A DNA stretch of 64,000 bases from Paraburkholderia fungorum (GCF_902833645.1 NZ_CADFGE010000003.1:186001-250000), one strand, 5' to 3'; shown: positions 16,414 through 25,562, numbered from the stretch's first letter. Numbers and translations: made by a program. Notes: a model not told the origin generated them from the letters alone.

Positions 16414-17640
16414 ATGCGTACGTCTCTTCATAAGGAAATCTCGCCCCGTTTCAATGAACCGGCCGACCTGAAGCCGGCCGCCAACAGTGCGCCCTTGACG
16501 CTCAAACACATCATTCAGCCCGAAGAGATACGGGACAATCTGCCCGCCGGTCAAGGCGGCGTCGGATTTCTGTTTCACGCGACGGACTGGGATACGCTTT
16601 CATTTTCTTTCCATAATGTGAAACCCCGCCAGGCGTCGTTCGAAGAGGAACTTTGGAATGCGAAGCCTTTTATTGCATCGCCTATCTATTCGGGCTCACA
16701 GCTCATAGGGGCCAATATTGCATGTCCGGTTCCTCTCGAGTTGTGGCTTGGGAGCCCACGCGGTATCAAGCGATTTCGGGAGACGCAATTTTTTCCTGCG
16801 CTGGAACTGGCAAGACAAGCGGGCTTGAACATGGTGGCGATGGGCGCCTCCACGCCCTATGCCTGCAACTACGGCGCACTCCCCCGCCATACAAAGCCGC
16901 CTCATATCACCACCGGACATGCCGCCACCGCAGCGATGCTGAAAGACTGGGCCGTCCACTGCTGCAATGAACTTGCGCTCGAATTCGGCAAGACGAAGCT
17001 CGCGCTATTCGGTGCTGCCGGACGGCTCGGCATTACCGCGGCTAAATACCTGCTCTATAAAGATGCGCCGAAGGAGCTTGTTCTGATCGATTTGCCGGAC
17101 AAGGTCAACCTGCTGACGGAACAGGCCAAGGAGCTGATGGCCGCGGATCTGTCGGGACGGGTGCGGGTTTCGGTGCACACATTCAGTCAGGACACTCCGT
17201 TGCCACAGTTCGATGGTGCAATTCTCGTCAGCAGCACCAGCGTGCCCTACCTTACGGCTTCCGACCTCAAGCGGGCGCAGTTCTGGATTGACGACTCACA
17301 CCCCCGGGCGGCAAGCACCGAGGCTGAACTCGCATCACGCGCCCACACGTTATATATTGAGTGCTTCGCCCGTGGCCCGGCCGGACTCAACACCCTGTTT
17401 CCGTTCAGACTGCCGTCCACCCGCGATTGCTATACCTGTTTTGCCGAAGGCTACGCGGCCTGGCAGGAAGGCATCGCTTCCGATTTCATCATCGGCAGTC
17501 CTCCTGTGTGGTCTGTTTCATATACTCACGGTCTTCTGAAGAAGTACGGGTTTTCGGTCGGACCTTTTCACGGTAAAGACGGTTCGACGATCGCCCTGAA
17601 TAGCCAACTTCGTGGCAAACATGAGTTGATAGGGTCGTGA
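16414..17640 (+). CDS. Acyl-ACP reductase-like (AAR-like) Rossmann enzyme, putative signal synthase
   Basis: A 408-residue soluble enzyme. An NAD(P)-binding beta-alpha-beta unit with GAAGRLG (G200, G203, G206) ending in VLIDLPD lies in the middle. The C-terminal CYTCFAEGYAAWQEG (C339, C342) parallels the CFAEA region of cyanobacterial long-chain acyl-ACP reductase, where the cysteine carries the acyl thioester; the segment GASTPYACNYG ... HITTGHAATAAML parallels GGFTSI ... TTGNTHTA of that enzyme. I infer a thioester reductase making an aldehyde-level product from an acyl donor. AAGGA seven bases before ATG 16414 sets the start. The stop lies 17 bp before the preferred start of a CqsS-like sensor kinase, so the enzyme may make the ligand of that sensor. 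It is not a PLP enzyme like CqsA/LqsA nor an evident methyltransferase like PhcB. Confidence 0.65.
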   Translation: MRTSLHKEISPRFNEPADLKPAANSAPLTLKHIIQPEEIRDNLPAGQGGVGFLFHATDWDTLSFSFHNVKPRQASFEEELWNAKPFIASPIYSGSQLIGANIACPVPLELWLGSPRGIKRFRETQFFPALELARQAGLNMVAMGASTPYACNYGALPRHTKPPHITTGHAATAAMLKDWAVHCCNELALEFGKTKLALFGAAGRLGITAAKYLLYKDAPKELVLIDLPDKVNLLTEQAKELMAADLSGRVRVSVHTFSQDTPLPQFDGAILVSSTSVPYLTASDLKRAQFWIDDSHPRAASTEAELASRAHTLYIECFARGPAGLNTLFPFRLPSTRDCYTCFAEGYAAWQEGIASDFIIGSPPVWSVSYTHGLLKKYGFSVGPFHGKDGSTIALNSQLRGKHELIGS

Positions 17641-17657
17641 ACGTGATTGGAGGCCAG

Positions 17658-20207
17658 ATGGTGATGCCGCGCGAGAGTATGCGGGATTTGCTGGAACGAA
17701 GCCGGCTTGCAATTCGATGGGGAGGCATACTCGGCCTCCTGTGCCACCCCATTTACTACGTCGTCTGGACCTATGTCCTGCCGCAGCCGTACGACAACCT
17801 CGGGCTTCGGCTGAGTGCGGCGGCCGTCTGCATTCCGTTGATCTTTCAGGCGCGTTGGCCCAAGCGCTTTAACAACGCCCTGCTGATCTACTGGCATTGC
17901 TGTCTGATTTACGTATTGCCGTTTGTTTGTACATTCCTCGCGATCAGAAACTCATTCTCCACCATGTGGATGATGACCGAGGTCATGATGCTTTTCATCA
18001 TGGCGCTGTGTATCGACAATCCGCTTTTACTGATGGCCTGCATCAGCGTCGGTATTTTTTCCGGTGCGCTGGCGGCGGTAGCCACCTCGCCGGCTCCGAT
18101 CGTGCTGAGCGCGGCCAACCAGTCGGATCTCGCCGTGCTACCCGTCGTCGTTTTGTGCAGCATGGCGTTCAGCTATGCAATCAGCAAAGGGCGCATCTTT
18201 GTCGAACGAAACCGGGCTTTGCAGGCCCTCGCGGGCTCGATCGCCCATGAAATGCGTAATCCACTCAGCCAGTTGAAACACGTTCTGGATCGCGTGGAAG
18301 AGGCGCTGCCCGCCACGACGGAATCCGACCGGTCGCCGGCGCTGCCGCACGACCAGGCGGCCGTGCTTTATCGTCATGTGGCTCACGGCCAGTTGTCGAT
18401 TGAGCGAGGCCTGCGCATTATCGCAATGACACTGGACGAAGTCAGCGCAAAACCCATTCGCTCGGATTACCGCGCCTATCTGAGCGCGGCGAATACCACA
18501 CGTAAAGCGCTGGACGAATATGGCTTCAGCGATGAAAAGGAGCGCAGCAAGGTCAGGCTCGCGGTGCTGGAAGATTTCACTTTCAAGGTCGACGAAACCG
18601 TCTATCTTTTCACCCTGTTCAATCTGATCAAGAACGCGCTTCATCACATTGCCACGCATCCTTCGGCAACGCTCACACTCACGATCGACCGGCAGTGCGT
18701 GATCGTTCACGACACCGGCCCGGGGATTTCGCCCGACATCCTGCCGCATCTGTTCGAGCCCTTCCGCACGGCGGGAAATTCGGCTGGCACAGGATTGGGA
18801 CTGGCCTACTGCCAGCGCGCGATGCGCGCTTTTGGCGGCACGATCAGTTGCCGCTCGGAAGTCGGCAAATTTACGCAATTCACGCTGCAGTTTCCGGCCG
18901 TTCAGGAGAGCGAGGTTGCGGAGCACGAGCGCCGGATCTTTGAACGCGCCGCGCCATTTTTCGGCGGCAAACGCATTCTCATCGTCGACGACGATGCCGC
19001 TCAACGGGCGAGAATCCGTCGCGCGCTATCGAAGGTGGGCGCGGACGTGAGCGAGGCCGCAAACGGCGAGACGGCGCTGGCCATGCTTCGGCAGGCAACG
19101 CCGTGGGATCTCGTGCTGATGGACATCAACATGCCGGGGCTGGACGGCTACACGACCAGCGAAAAAATCCGCGCGGGCCATCGAGATCCTAACTGGAACG
19201 TTCTGATCGTGGCCTACACGGTAGAGCCGAGCAATGTGGCACGCGTCCTCGCGCGGCGAGCCGGCATGGACGAACTCATCAGCAAATCCTGCAGCGTGGT
19301 GGAATTGATCAATACGCTGCAGACGCTCTTCGAGAACGGCAGCCGGCATCATCTGAAAGAGCGATTCGACGGCTTCGACGGCAAGACGATCCTGGTGGCG
19401 GACGACGACACCTACAGCAGGCTGGTTGCCAAAGGCTATCTGGAGCGATGCGGCGCAAGCGTCGTCGAGGCCGAACATGGGCAGGCGGTACTCGCCGGCC
19501 TGGCGGAGAACGACGCCATCGATGCCATCGTGATGGATCTGAATATGCCTGGCATGGGCGGTCTGGAAGTCACGGCGTTGATTCGTAATCGTGCCGACTC
19601 ATATGCCAACGTCCCCATCATCGCCTTGACCAGTCAATCCGATATGGACGCCGTACAGGCCTGCCTCGCTGCAGGAATGAACGAGGTCATGATCAAGCCG
19701 GTGCAGGTCAGTTCCCTGTATGCGTCGCTTACCAGACAGTTCGCCCAGCAACGTGCGTTGAACGCTTCAGCGAAGGCGGATCTATCGCAAACATCGGCTG
19801 GCCCGATCAGAAAACCTGCGACGATCGCGGAAGACAGTCTGCTTGACGAGAAACATCTCGAAGAACTGGTAACGCTTGATTTGCTGGATCAGTCGTTCCT
19901 CAATGGCATTGAACAGATTCGCTTGCTCGTGGCGCGACTCCCCGCCAGTGTGGCCGCGCGTGATCTCGAATCGACACACGATGCATTGCACCGCCTTCTT
20001 GGCATCAGCGGCAATATCGGGGCAAAGGCGCTGTATCAGTTCACGAGGCAGATTTATCCCCGGGTGGTAGGAGGCGAATGGCCTTCAGAACCTGATTGGC
20101 TTGAATGGATTTGCATGTTGGGTGAACGCACGGCTGACGCGCTGCAGACGTATTTCGTTTCGGCGAACGCACGTCGCGATCATCGGGACGTGCTGAGCGG
20201 TGGATAG
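17658..20207 (+). CDS. CqsS/LqsS/PhcS-like membrane hybrid histidine kinase (HK-REC-REC-HPt)
   Basis: An 849-residue quorum-sensing-type receptor. The first 180 residues form about six membrane helices and closely resemble Vibrio CqsS: HPIYYVVWTYVLPQPYDNLGLR corresponds to its AYYFIWEYWFPQSYENLGLR segment. Then come the dimerisation helix SIAHEMRNPLSQLKH (phospho-His at codon 18246-18248, residue 197; CqsS uses His194), an ATPase domain (LFNLIKNALHH, DTGPGIS, GTGLGLAYC), two receivers (Asp at 19122 in LMDINMPG and at 19536 in VMDLNMPG) and a C-terminal HPt domain (LHRLLGISGNIGA, His at 19989; the usual K after HxL is L). GGAGG at 17649 supports a start at 17658-17664; GTG 17637 overlapping the upstream stop is the alternative. 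Confidence 0.85.
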   Translation: MVMPRESMRDLLERSRLAIRWGGILGLLCHPIYYVVWTYVLPQPYDNLGLRLSAAAVCIPLIFQARWPKRFNNALLIYWHCCLIYVLPFVCTFLAIRNSFSTMWMMTEVMMLFIMALCIDNPLLLMACISVGIFSGALAAVATSPAPIVLSAANQSDLAVLPVVVLCSMAFSYAISKGRIFVERNRALQALAGSIAHEMRNPLSQLKHVLDRVEEALPATTESDRSPALPHDQAAVLYRHVAHGQLSIERGLRIIAMTLDEVSAKPIRSDYRAYLSAANTTRKALDEYGFSDEKERSKVRLAVLEDFTFKVDETVYLFTLFNLIKNALHHIATHPSATLTLTIDRQCVIVHDTGPGISPDILPHLFEPFRTAGNSAGTGLGLAYCQRAMRAFGGTISCRSEVGKFTQFTLQFPAVQESEVAEHERRIFERAAPFFGGKRILIVDDDAAQRARIRRALSKVGADVSEAANGETALAMLRQATPWDLVLMDINMPGLDGYTTSEKIRAGHRDPNWNVLIVAYTVEPSNVARVLARRAGMDELISKSCSVVELINTLQTLFENGSRHHLKERFDGFDGKTILVADDDTYSRLVAKGYLERCGASVVEAEHGQAVLAGLAENDAIDAIVMDLNMPGMGGLEVTALIRNRADSYANVPIIALTSQSDMDAVQACLAAGMNEVMIKPVQVSSLYASLTRQFAQQRALNASAKADLSQTSAGPIRKPATIAEDSLLDEKHLEELVTLDLLDQSFLNGIEQIRLLVARLPASVAARDLESTHDALHRLLGISGNIGAKALYQFTRQIYPRVVGGEWPSEPDWLEWICMLGERTADALQTYFVSANARRDHRDVLSGG

Positions 20208-20255
20208 CGGCCGAGTGTAGCCGTCGGGTGGCTCCCCGGCATCTGCGATGCGCGT

Positions 20256-21368
20256 TCAACTTCTGGAACGAGGAAAACTCATCGTTATCGTCGTGCCCGC
20301 ACCCAAGGCGGATTCGATCCCGAGGCGTCCGCCTGACGATTGCATGATACGGTTGCAAAAAATCATGCCCATGCCGTGCCCGCCAGACCCCGCGTAGGTC
20401 GTGACGGGGTCCTGCAACAGACGCGCCTTGATCTCCGGCGCAATCCCCGGACCGTTGTCGCGAATGCGGATCTCCGGTTCGGGCGCATCCACGACCTCGA
20501 AGCGCAACGAAGGCGCGCCTGCACCGTCGAGTGCACGCAACGCGTTGGAGAGCAGTGAAGAGAGTACGAGTGCGACGCAATTGGGCATTGCGTGCACGAC
20601 GAAATCCCCTTGTACGTCGACCTGTATCCAGTCTCTCTGCGAGGCCGTAAACGGATAGGTATCGAGCAAGCTTGCGATCAACTGCGTCGCCTTGACCTTG
20701 CGCGCTCCGGCGCCCGACGCGAACGGCTGGCCTCCGTTCTGGTGTACGGCCGCCCAGAAAGAGGAGATCAGCGTCAGGCAGTATTGCGCGTTGTTCTGCA
20801 TCGACGTTGCCGCCTCGCCGATCGCCCTTTGACGCTCCGGATCGTATTGCTCGGCAACATCGGTTTCGACGGCACGCGCAAAAAGCGAGATCGCCGCCAA
20901 TGGCGTATTCAGTTCATGGGCGAGAAAAGCGAGCGTCTCATCCATTGCCGACAGGCGCTGCTGGCGCGTTTCCCGCTCCGTGTAGCGCGCGGTGGCCTGC
21001 CGCAGGACCTCGCGCAGCGTTTCGACCCGCAGCGGCTTTTCGAGAATGCGGAATACGTCACCGGTATTGACCGTCTGCAACAGCATGTCCTTGTCCGCAT
21101 AGGCGGTCACAAGGATCCGCACGATTTGCGGATGTTCCTGCGCTACCTGACGCAGCAGATCGTCTCCCTGTCGCCCCGGCATGCGGAAATCGGTTACCAG
21201 TACGGCGATCTCCGCGGCGTGCTCACTCAGTACTGCCATCGCCTCGTCTGCGCCGCGAGCGATACGCACGTGGTAGTCCTCACGGATCGCGCGGGCGAAG
21301 TGGTTGCGCGACATCTCGTCGTCATCGACGAACAGGATGGAAAACGGCGCTTGCATGGTGTCACTCAT
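20256..21368 (-). CDS. Response regulator with C-terminal histidine kinase domain (PhcR/RR-HK type)
   Basis: A 370-residue protein with an N-terminal receiver (ILFVDDDEM, phospho-Asp in VLVTDFRMPG, LEKPL lysine) and, after a linker, a soluble histidine kinase module (LAFLAHELNTPLAAISLF, LLSNALRAL, RDNGPGIAP, GGHGMGMIFCNRIM). No transmembrane segment or DNA-binding domain. This receiver-kinase order is that of Ralstonia PhcR and of one-cycle regulators in lqs/phc systems. It is convergent with the CqsS-like kinase with 48 bp between the stops, and probably receives phosphate from its HPt domain or competes with it. Output partner is not in the window. Confidence 0.82.
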   Translation of the reverse strand: MSDTMQAPFSILFVDDDEMSRNHFARAIREDYHVRIARGADEAMAVLSEHAAEIAVLVTDFRMPGRQGDDLLRQVAQEHPQIVRILVTAYADKDMLLQTVNTGDVFRILEKPLRVETLREVLRQATARYTERETRQQRLSAMDETLAFLAHELNTPLAAISLFARAVETDVAEQYDPERQRAIGEAATSMQNNAQYCLTLISSFWAAVHQNGGQPFASGAGARKVKATQLIASLLDTYPFTASQRDWIQVDVQGDFVVHAMPNCVALVLSSLLSNALRALDGAGAPSLRFEVVDAPEPEIRIRDNGPGIAPEIKARLLQDPVTTYAGSGGHGMGMIFCNRIMQSSGGRLGIESALGAGTTITMSFPRSRS

Positions 21369-21628
21369 CGAACTCCCGGCAGATCGAATTTGAACAGAGC
21401 CCGCTTCGCGGGTAATAAAACAATCGGATCGGATGCGCCGGATTGGGCACCCAGGCGTAGATCCGCCCTCGAAGGCTAAAGCCAGCGGCTATCGTAAGCG
21501 ATTTTCAGAAGCGGGCAAGGCATGCAAGACGCACGGCAGTGCTTGAGCCCGCACGATTGGTCAATATCACTGATCTATCTGGCCGGCCGCGATGCCTCCA
21601 ATCGGTCTGCGGCCAGGTGGATCGACGG

Positions 21629-23164
21629 TCAACGCTCCAGCGCACGCGCAAGAGCGACCATCCCCGACTCGATTGCTTTACTGTCGACAGACGCGAAGCC
21701 CAATACCAGCCCCGGCGGCGCCGGACGGTCGATCGCATACAGCGACAGCGGGCGCGTCTCGAGGCCCGCACGCGCCGCCCGGCGCGCCATGTCGGCGTCG
21801 TCGGTGCCGGGTTGAAAAAACGCCGGCGCATCGAGTCCGGCGACGATTCGCGGGACATGCAGGAGTCCGCAAAGATGCCGGTCGGCGGCCATCTTCAGTG
21901 CTTCGGCACGCTCGCCGTACAGCATGCGCATGCGCCGGATATGCCGGCCAAAATGGCCTTCCGCGATGAATTCGTGCAGTACCGACTGCTGATCCAGTGG
22001 CACATGCCGCGCCGTCAACGACAAGGCGGCCACGAACGGATCGACCAGACGGTCGGGCAAGATCGCATACGCGGTCCGCAGCGCGGGAAACAGCAATTTG
22101 CTGAAGGTGCCGCAGTAGATCACGTGTCCATCGTCGTCGAGACTCTTCATTGCGGCCAGGGGATTGCCCTCGAAGCGGTATTCGCTGTCGTAGTCGTCCT
22201 CGATGATCACGGCGCCTCGCTCCCGCGCCCATTCGAGCAGCGACAACCGCCGTTCGAGCGCGAGCGACGGCCCCAACGGCGCCTGCCGCCCGGCCGTGAC
22301 ATAGGCCAGACGTGCGTCGGGGGCGTGCTGCCGCGCCCAGTCCACATTGATACCGCCGGCGTCGACAGGTACGCCGACAACCCGTGCACCGGCTGCTTCG
22401 AGCACGAAACGCGCGCCCTGATAGCCCGGATCTTCAATCCACGCGCTGTCGCCAGGATCGAGCAGTAAACGCGCGCCCAGATCGATGGCCTGCTGGACAC
22501 TGCCTAGCATCACGACATTTGCGGCGCTACACCTGATACCGCGCGATATCCCCAAGTAGCCGGCAATCGCCTCGCGCAGCGGCCGGTATCCTTGTGCTTC
22601 ACCGTCGCCCAGCAGATCTCGCCGGCTGCGGCGTACGCGTCTTGCCGCGAGCCGTGCCCACAGTTCGAACGGGAACGCGTCGAGATCAGGTTGACTGGCA
22701 CGAAAAGCCCGGGCGGCGCCGGGGCGCCCGCCCACGTCAAAGGCGCTTCGCGCGAGCAGACGGCCACGGACCGAGAGCGCGACGGCACGCGCTTGAGCAC
22801 CGCCGTCGGTATCGCGATGGTGGTTGCGAGCGACCGACCGTCCGTCGCGCTTCCTGTTCGACAAGCGATCGCCGCTATCGGCATGCCGCCCGGACAGTTC
22901 GGGGAGTTCCGGCGCGACGAAACTGCCTCGTCCTACGGCGCCCGTCAGATAGCCTTCGGCGGCGAGTTGCGAAAACACGCCCAGTACCGTTCCGCGCGAC
23001 AAACCGGATCGGGCGGCAAGATCGCGCGATGAGGGCAAGCGCGCGCCCGGCGCCAGACGGCCCGCCAGGATCGCCGCGCGCAGCTCGTCATATAGCCAGC
23101 GTTGCAGCGGCATGCCGTCCGGCCGCGGCGCCAGTGCAAGTTCAATCTGTTCAGCTCGGCGCAT
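21629..23164 (-). CDS. MocR/PdxR-type regulator (GntR winged helix fused to aminotransferase domain)
   Basis: A 511-residue chimeric regulator: GntR-type winged helix at about residues 12-80 (LYDELRAAILAGRLAPGARLPSSRDLAARSGLSRGTV) and a fold-type I aminotransferase-like domain with IEDDYDSEYRFEG and the PLP lysine in YCGTFSKLLFPALRTAY. Between them is a 70-residue arginine-rich linker (SNRKRDGRSVARNH region) of low complexity. It lies divergent from the reductase/cupin pair, 135 bp away, and probably regulates it in response to PLP or an amino compound. ATG 23164 is preferred over GTG 23170. Confidence 0.9.
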   Translation of the reverse strand: MRRAEQIELALAPRPDGMPLQRWLYDELRAAILAGRLAPGARLPSSRDLAARSGLSRGTVLGVFSQLAAEGYLTGAVGRGSFVAPELPELSGRHADSGDRLSNRKRDGRSVARNHHRDTDGGAQARAVALSVRGRLLARSAFDVGGRPGAARAFRASQPDLDAFPFELWARLAARRVRRSRRDLLGDGEAQGYRPLREAIAGYLGISRGIRCSAANVVMLGSVQQAIDLGARLLLDPGDSAWIEDPGYQGARFVLEAAGARVVGVPVDAGGINVDWARQHAPDARLAYVTAGRQAPLGPSLALERRLSLLEWARERGAVIIEDDYDSEYRFEGNPLAAMKSLDDDGHVIYCGTFSKLLFPALRTAYAILPDRLVDPFVAALSLTARHVPLDQQSVLHEFIAEGHFGRHIRRMRMLYGERAEALKMAADRHLCGLLHVPRIVAGLDAPAFFQPGTDDADMARRAARAGLETRPLSLYAIDRPAPPGLVLGFASVDSKAIESGMVALARALER

Positions 23165-23299
23165 CGTCACTCGTTCAGATTGGCTCAGTCAATTTCGCAA
23201 TAATGGATCTTTTTTGTGACCATTAAAAGCCCTATCGTCATCTCCATCGAAGGCGCCATACCGTGGCAGAGATTCAACATCGCAGACGGGAGAAGATAA

Positions 23300-24034
23300 A
23301 TGACACACAAGGTTTTTGTAGCCGGCGCAAGCGGCGCAATCGGCACCGCGCTTGTGCCGCTCCTGGTCGCCGCCGGCTATGCGGTGTTCGGCAGCACCCG
23401 GCGCGTGGAGCGGGCGAAAAAACTCGAGGACGCGGGCGTCACGCCGGTGGTTGTCGATGTATTCGACGCGGCCGCGTTACGCAACGCGCTGCTTCACATC
23501 GCGCCGCACACCGTGATTCATCAATTGACCGACCTGCCGGCGGGACTCGACCCGGCCCGGATGGCTGAGGCGGTGACAGCCAACGCGAGGATACGTGACG
23601 AGGGGACGCGCAACCTGGTCGCCGCCGCAGTTTCGGCCGGCAGCAGCCGCATGATTGCGCAAAGCATTGCGTGGGCATATCGGCCCGGCGCGAAGCCCTA
23701 CGACGAAAGCTGCCCGCTCGATATTGACGCGCAAGGTACGCGCGGCACCAGTGTGCGGGGTGTTGCCGCGCTCGAGCAACACGTGCTCGAAGCGAGGCCG
23801 CTGGCCGGCACAGTACTGAGGTATGGGCAGATTTACGGGCCTGGCACCGGAGCCGATGCTGCGGCCGGTTCGAGCCCGTTGCACGTTGAAGCCGCGGCGT
23901 ATGCGGCGTTGCTTGCCCTTCGACGCGGCAACGCAGGCGTATACAACATCGCGGAGGATAACGCCGAAGTCAGCAGCGCAAAGGCGAAGCGTGAATTAGG
24001 GTGGTCGCCGGACTGGCGATCAGTGCCGCACTAA
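23300..24034 (+). CDS. NAD-dependent epimerase/dehydratase family protein (extended SDR)
   Basis: A 244-residue extended-SDR protein with the N-terminal cofactor motif VFVAGASGAIGTALVPLL and a TVIHQLTDLP strand; the catalytic Tyr-x3-Lys is not conserved (position reads AWAYRPGAKPY), so it may be an atypical NmrA-like or non-catalytic form. It is shorter than usual (about 300). Its stop TAA overlaps the ATG of the next gene by one base (TAATG), so the two are translationally coupled. Confidence 0.82.
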   Translation: MTHKVFVAGASGAIGTALVPLLVAAGYAVFGSTRRVERAKKLEDAGVTPVVVDVFDAAALRNALLHIAPHTVIHQLTDLPAGLDPARMAEAVTANARIRDEGTRNLVAAAVSAGSSRMIAQSIAWAYRPGAKPYDESCPLDIDAQGTRGTSVRGVAALEQHVLEARPLAGTVLRYGQIYGPGTGADAAAGSSPLHVEAAAYAALLALRRGNAGVYNIAEDNAEVSSAKAKRELGWSPDWRSVPH

Positions 24035-24555
24035 TGACCCCGAGCATTTTGCCGGACCTGTCGGGCAGGCGCGCGATGCTTGCCGCGATCGTGGCGTCCG
24101 CGCTGATGGCGGGCCCGGCAGCGCCCCGATCAGCGATCGACTGGATTGCGAATCTTTGCGCGGGCGACGCGGCACCGTTGCTGTCTGACGCGTCGCAAGA
24201 TGCCCGCGCCACGCGCCGCCCGGCTTCGACGGTCAAGGTTCTGTCGTGCGAGGCACTGCCTGACGCACCGGGCAAGTCGATAACGACGGCCATCGTCGAC
24301 TTTCCGCCGCTCGGCTTTACGCCGGCGCACCGTCACCCGGGTTCGGTGACGGCCGTCGTACTGGAGGGGACGATCCGCTCGCAGTTGGAGGGCGGCGCGC
24401 CCCTCGACTACGTGAGCGGACAAACGTGGTTCGAACCGCCGCGCGCGCTCCATCTGTTCGCCGAGAATCCCGATCCGACCCACCCGGCGAGACTGCTCGC
24501 GACTTTCGTCACCGATACCGGTTGCGGGCCGCTGGTGTTACCGCCGAACCCGTGA
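24034..24555 (+). CDS. Exported cupin-domain protein
   Basis: A 173-residue protein with an N-terminal hydrophobic segment (MLAAIVASALMAGPAAPRSA) that looks like a signal peptide, followed by a single cupin barrel: GFTPAHRHPGSVTAVVLEGTIRS (motif 1, HxH...E) and the G..W..P..LHLFAENPD region (motif 2). Its start is coupled to the preceding reductase. Function not assignable; cupins with this layout often bind small ligands or act as isomerases. Confidence 0.8.
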   Translation: MTPSILPDLSGRRAMLAAIVASALMAGPAAPRSAIDWIANLCAGDAAPLLSDASQDARATRRPASTVKVLSCEALPDAPGKSITTAIVDFPPLGFTPAHRHPGSVTAVVLEGTIRSQLEGGAPLDYVSGQTWFEPPRALHLFAENPDPTHPARLLATFVTDTGCGPLVLPPNP

Positions 24556-24590
24556 GCCAGTCGCCGTCGATCACGCCGGGTTGACGAGTC

Positions 24591-25562
24591 CTAAGCTCGT
24601 GTTTGAGCGTACGTCTCCTTGCATACCTGACGCAACGCTTCGACGAACAGATTCTGCGCCGCGGAGTGTGGGCCCTCTGAACGGGTGAACAGCGCGATGG
24701 GCGGAAGCGTCCATTCGAACGAGTAAGGCACGATTGCTACACCCGCAAAACGAACCAGTTCTTCGGCAATATCCGAAGGCACGATCGACACCGCCTCTTC
24801 GCTCGAGGCAATCATTTCGCCAATGAGTTTGGACGAGTAACTCTCCACGACAGGCACCGGAGGTGCGGTGCCCGCCGCGAGAAACAGGTCGGCGACCTGC
24901 TCTCTCATCGGTGTATGAGGGGCGCCGAGAATCCAGTCCAGCGTCAGCAGCCGGCTCCAGTCGAGCTTCGTGCGCGCGAGTTTGGCCGCGAGACGCCGGT
25001 TCGCGATCAGACGGGGTTGCTGCCGGAACAGGACTTCAAAGCTCGCCTGTTTCAGGTCGACGGATGCCGCCGCCCGTCCGATCACAATGTCTACCGTATG
25101 GTCCTGCAACTGCAGTAAAAGCTGATCGCTGGTGCCTTCGTGGATGGTCACGGTCAAGCGCCGCTCCATGCCGGATTGCAGCCGCTTGAGCGCGGCCGAC
25201 AGCATCTGGCCGGAAATAAATGGAATTACGCCGATGTGCAGGTGCGCCGCATGCCCCGACGCAACGGCCTTCATGTCGCGGGCCAGATGATCGAGATCGT
25301 TGATCATCGCCCGGGCCCGTTCGAGCACAACCGAACCGAGCGCGGTGGGCAGCATGCCGCGCGACGAGCGCTCGAAAAGCGGCGTGCCGAACATGTTTTC
25401 CAGTTCGGCCAGGGCGTTGGTTACGGCGGGCTGACTGCTGGCCATATGTTCCGCGACGCGCGTCAGCGAGCCGTGCTGCTGGATTTGCAGCAACAGCACG
25501 AGATGTCGCATCTTCAGACGCGCGCTCAGCCGCCTGACTATGTCGTTCGACTCAAATGTCAT
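24591..25562 (-). CDS. LysR family regulator (GbpR-like)
   Basis: A 323-residue LysR protein with an N-terminal helix-turn-helix (LKMRHLVLLLQIQQHGSLTRVAEHM..SQPAVTNALAELE) and a substrate-binding domain. The RHL start of the helix and the SYSSKLIGEMIASSEEAVSIVPSD segment are typical of the galactose-binding-protein-regulator subgroup. It is divergent from malic enzyme maeB with 137 bp between, so regulation of maeB is plausible but not shown. Confidence 0.87.
   Translation of the reverse strand: MTFESNDIVRRLSARLKMRHLVLLLQIQQHGSLTRVAEHMASSQPAVTNALAELENMFGTPLFERSSRGMLPTALGSVVLERARAMINDLDHLARDMKAVASGHAAHLHIGVIPFISGQMLSAALKRLQSGMERRLTVTIHEGTSDQLLLQLQDHTVDIVIGRAAASVDLKQASFEVLFRQQPRLIANRRLAAKLARTKLDWSRLLTLDWILGAPHTPMREQVADLFLAAGTAPPVPVVESYSSKLIGEMIASSEEAVSIVPSDIAEELVRFAGVAIVPYSFEWTLPPIALFTRSEGPHSAAQNLFVEALRQVCKETYAQTRA

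Noticed and set aside
16414..17640. PhcB-type SAM methyltransferase assignment for the signalling-locus enzyme
   Set aside because: The nucleotide motif is GxxGxxG of NAD(P) folds, not the GxGxG of class I methyltransferases, and the cysteine region fits acyl-ACP reductase better. Gene order alone would have suggested PhcB, so this should still be verified.
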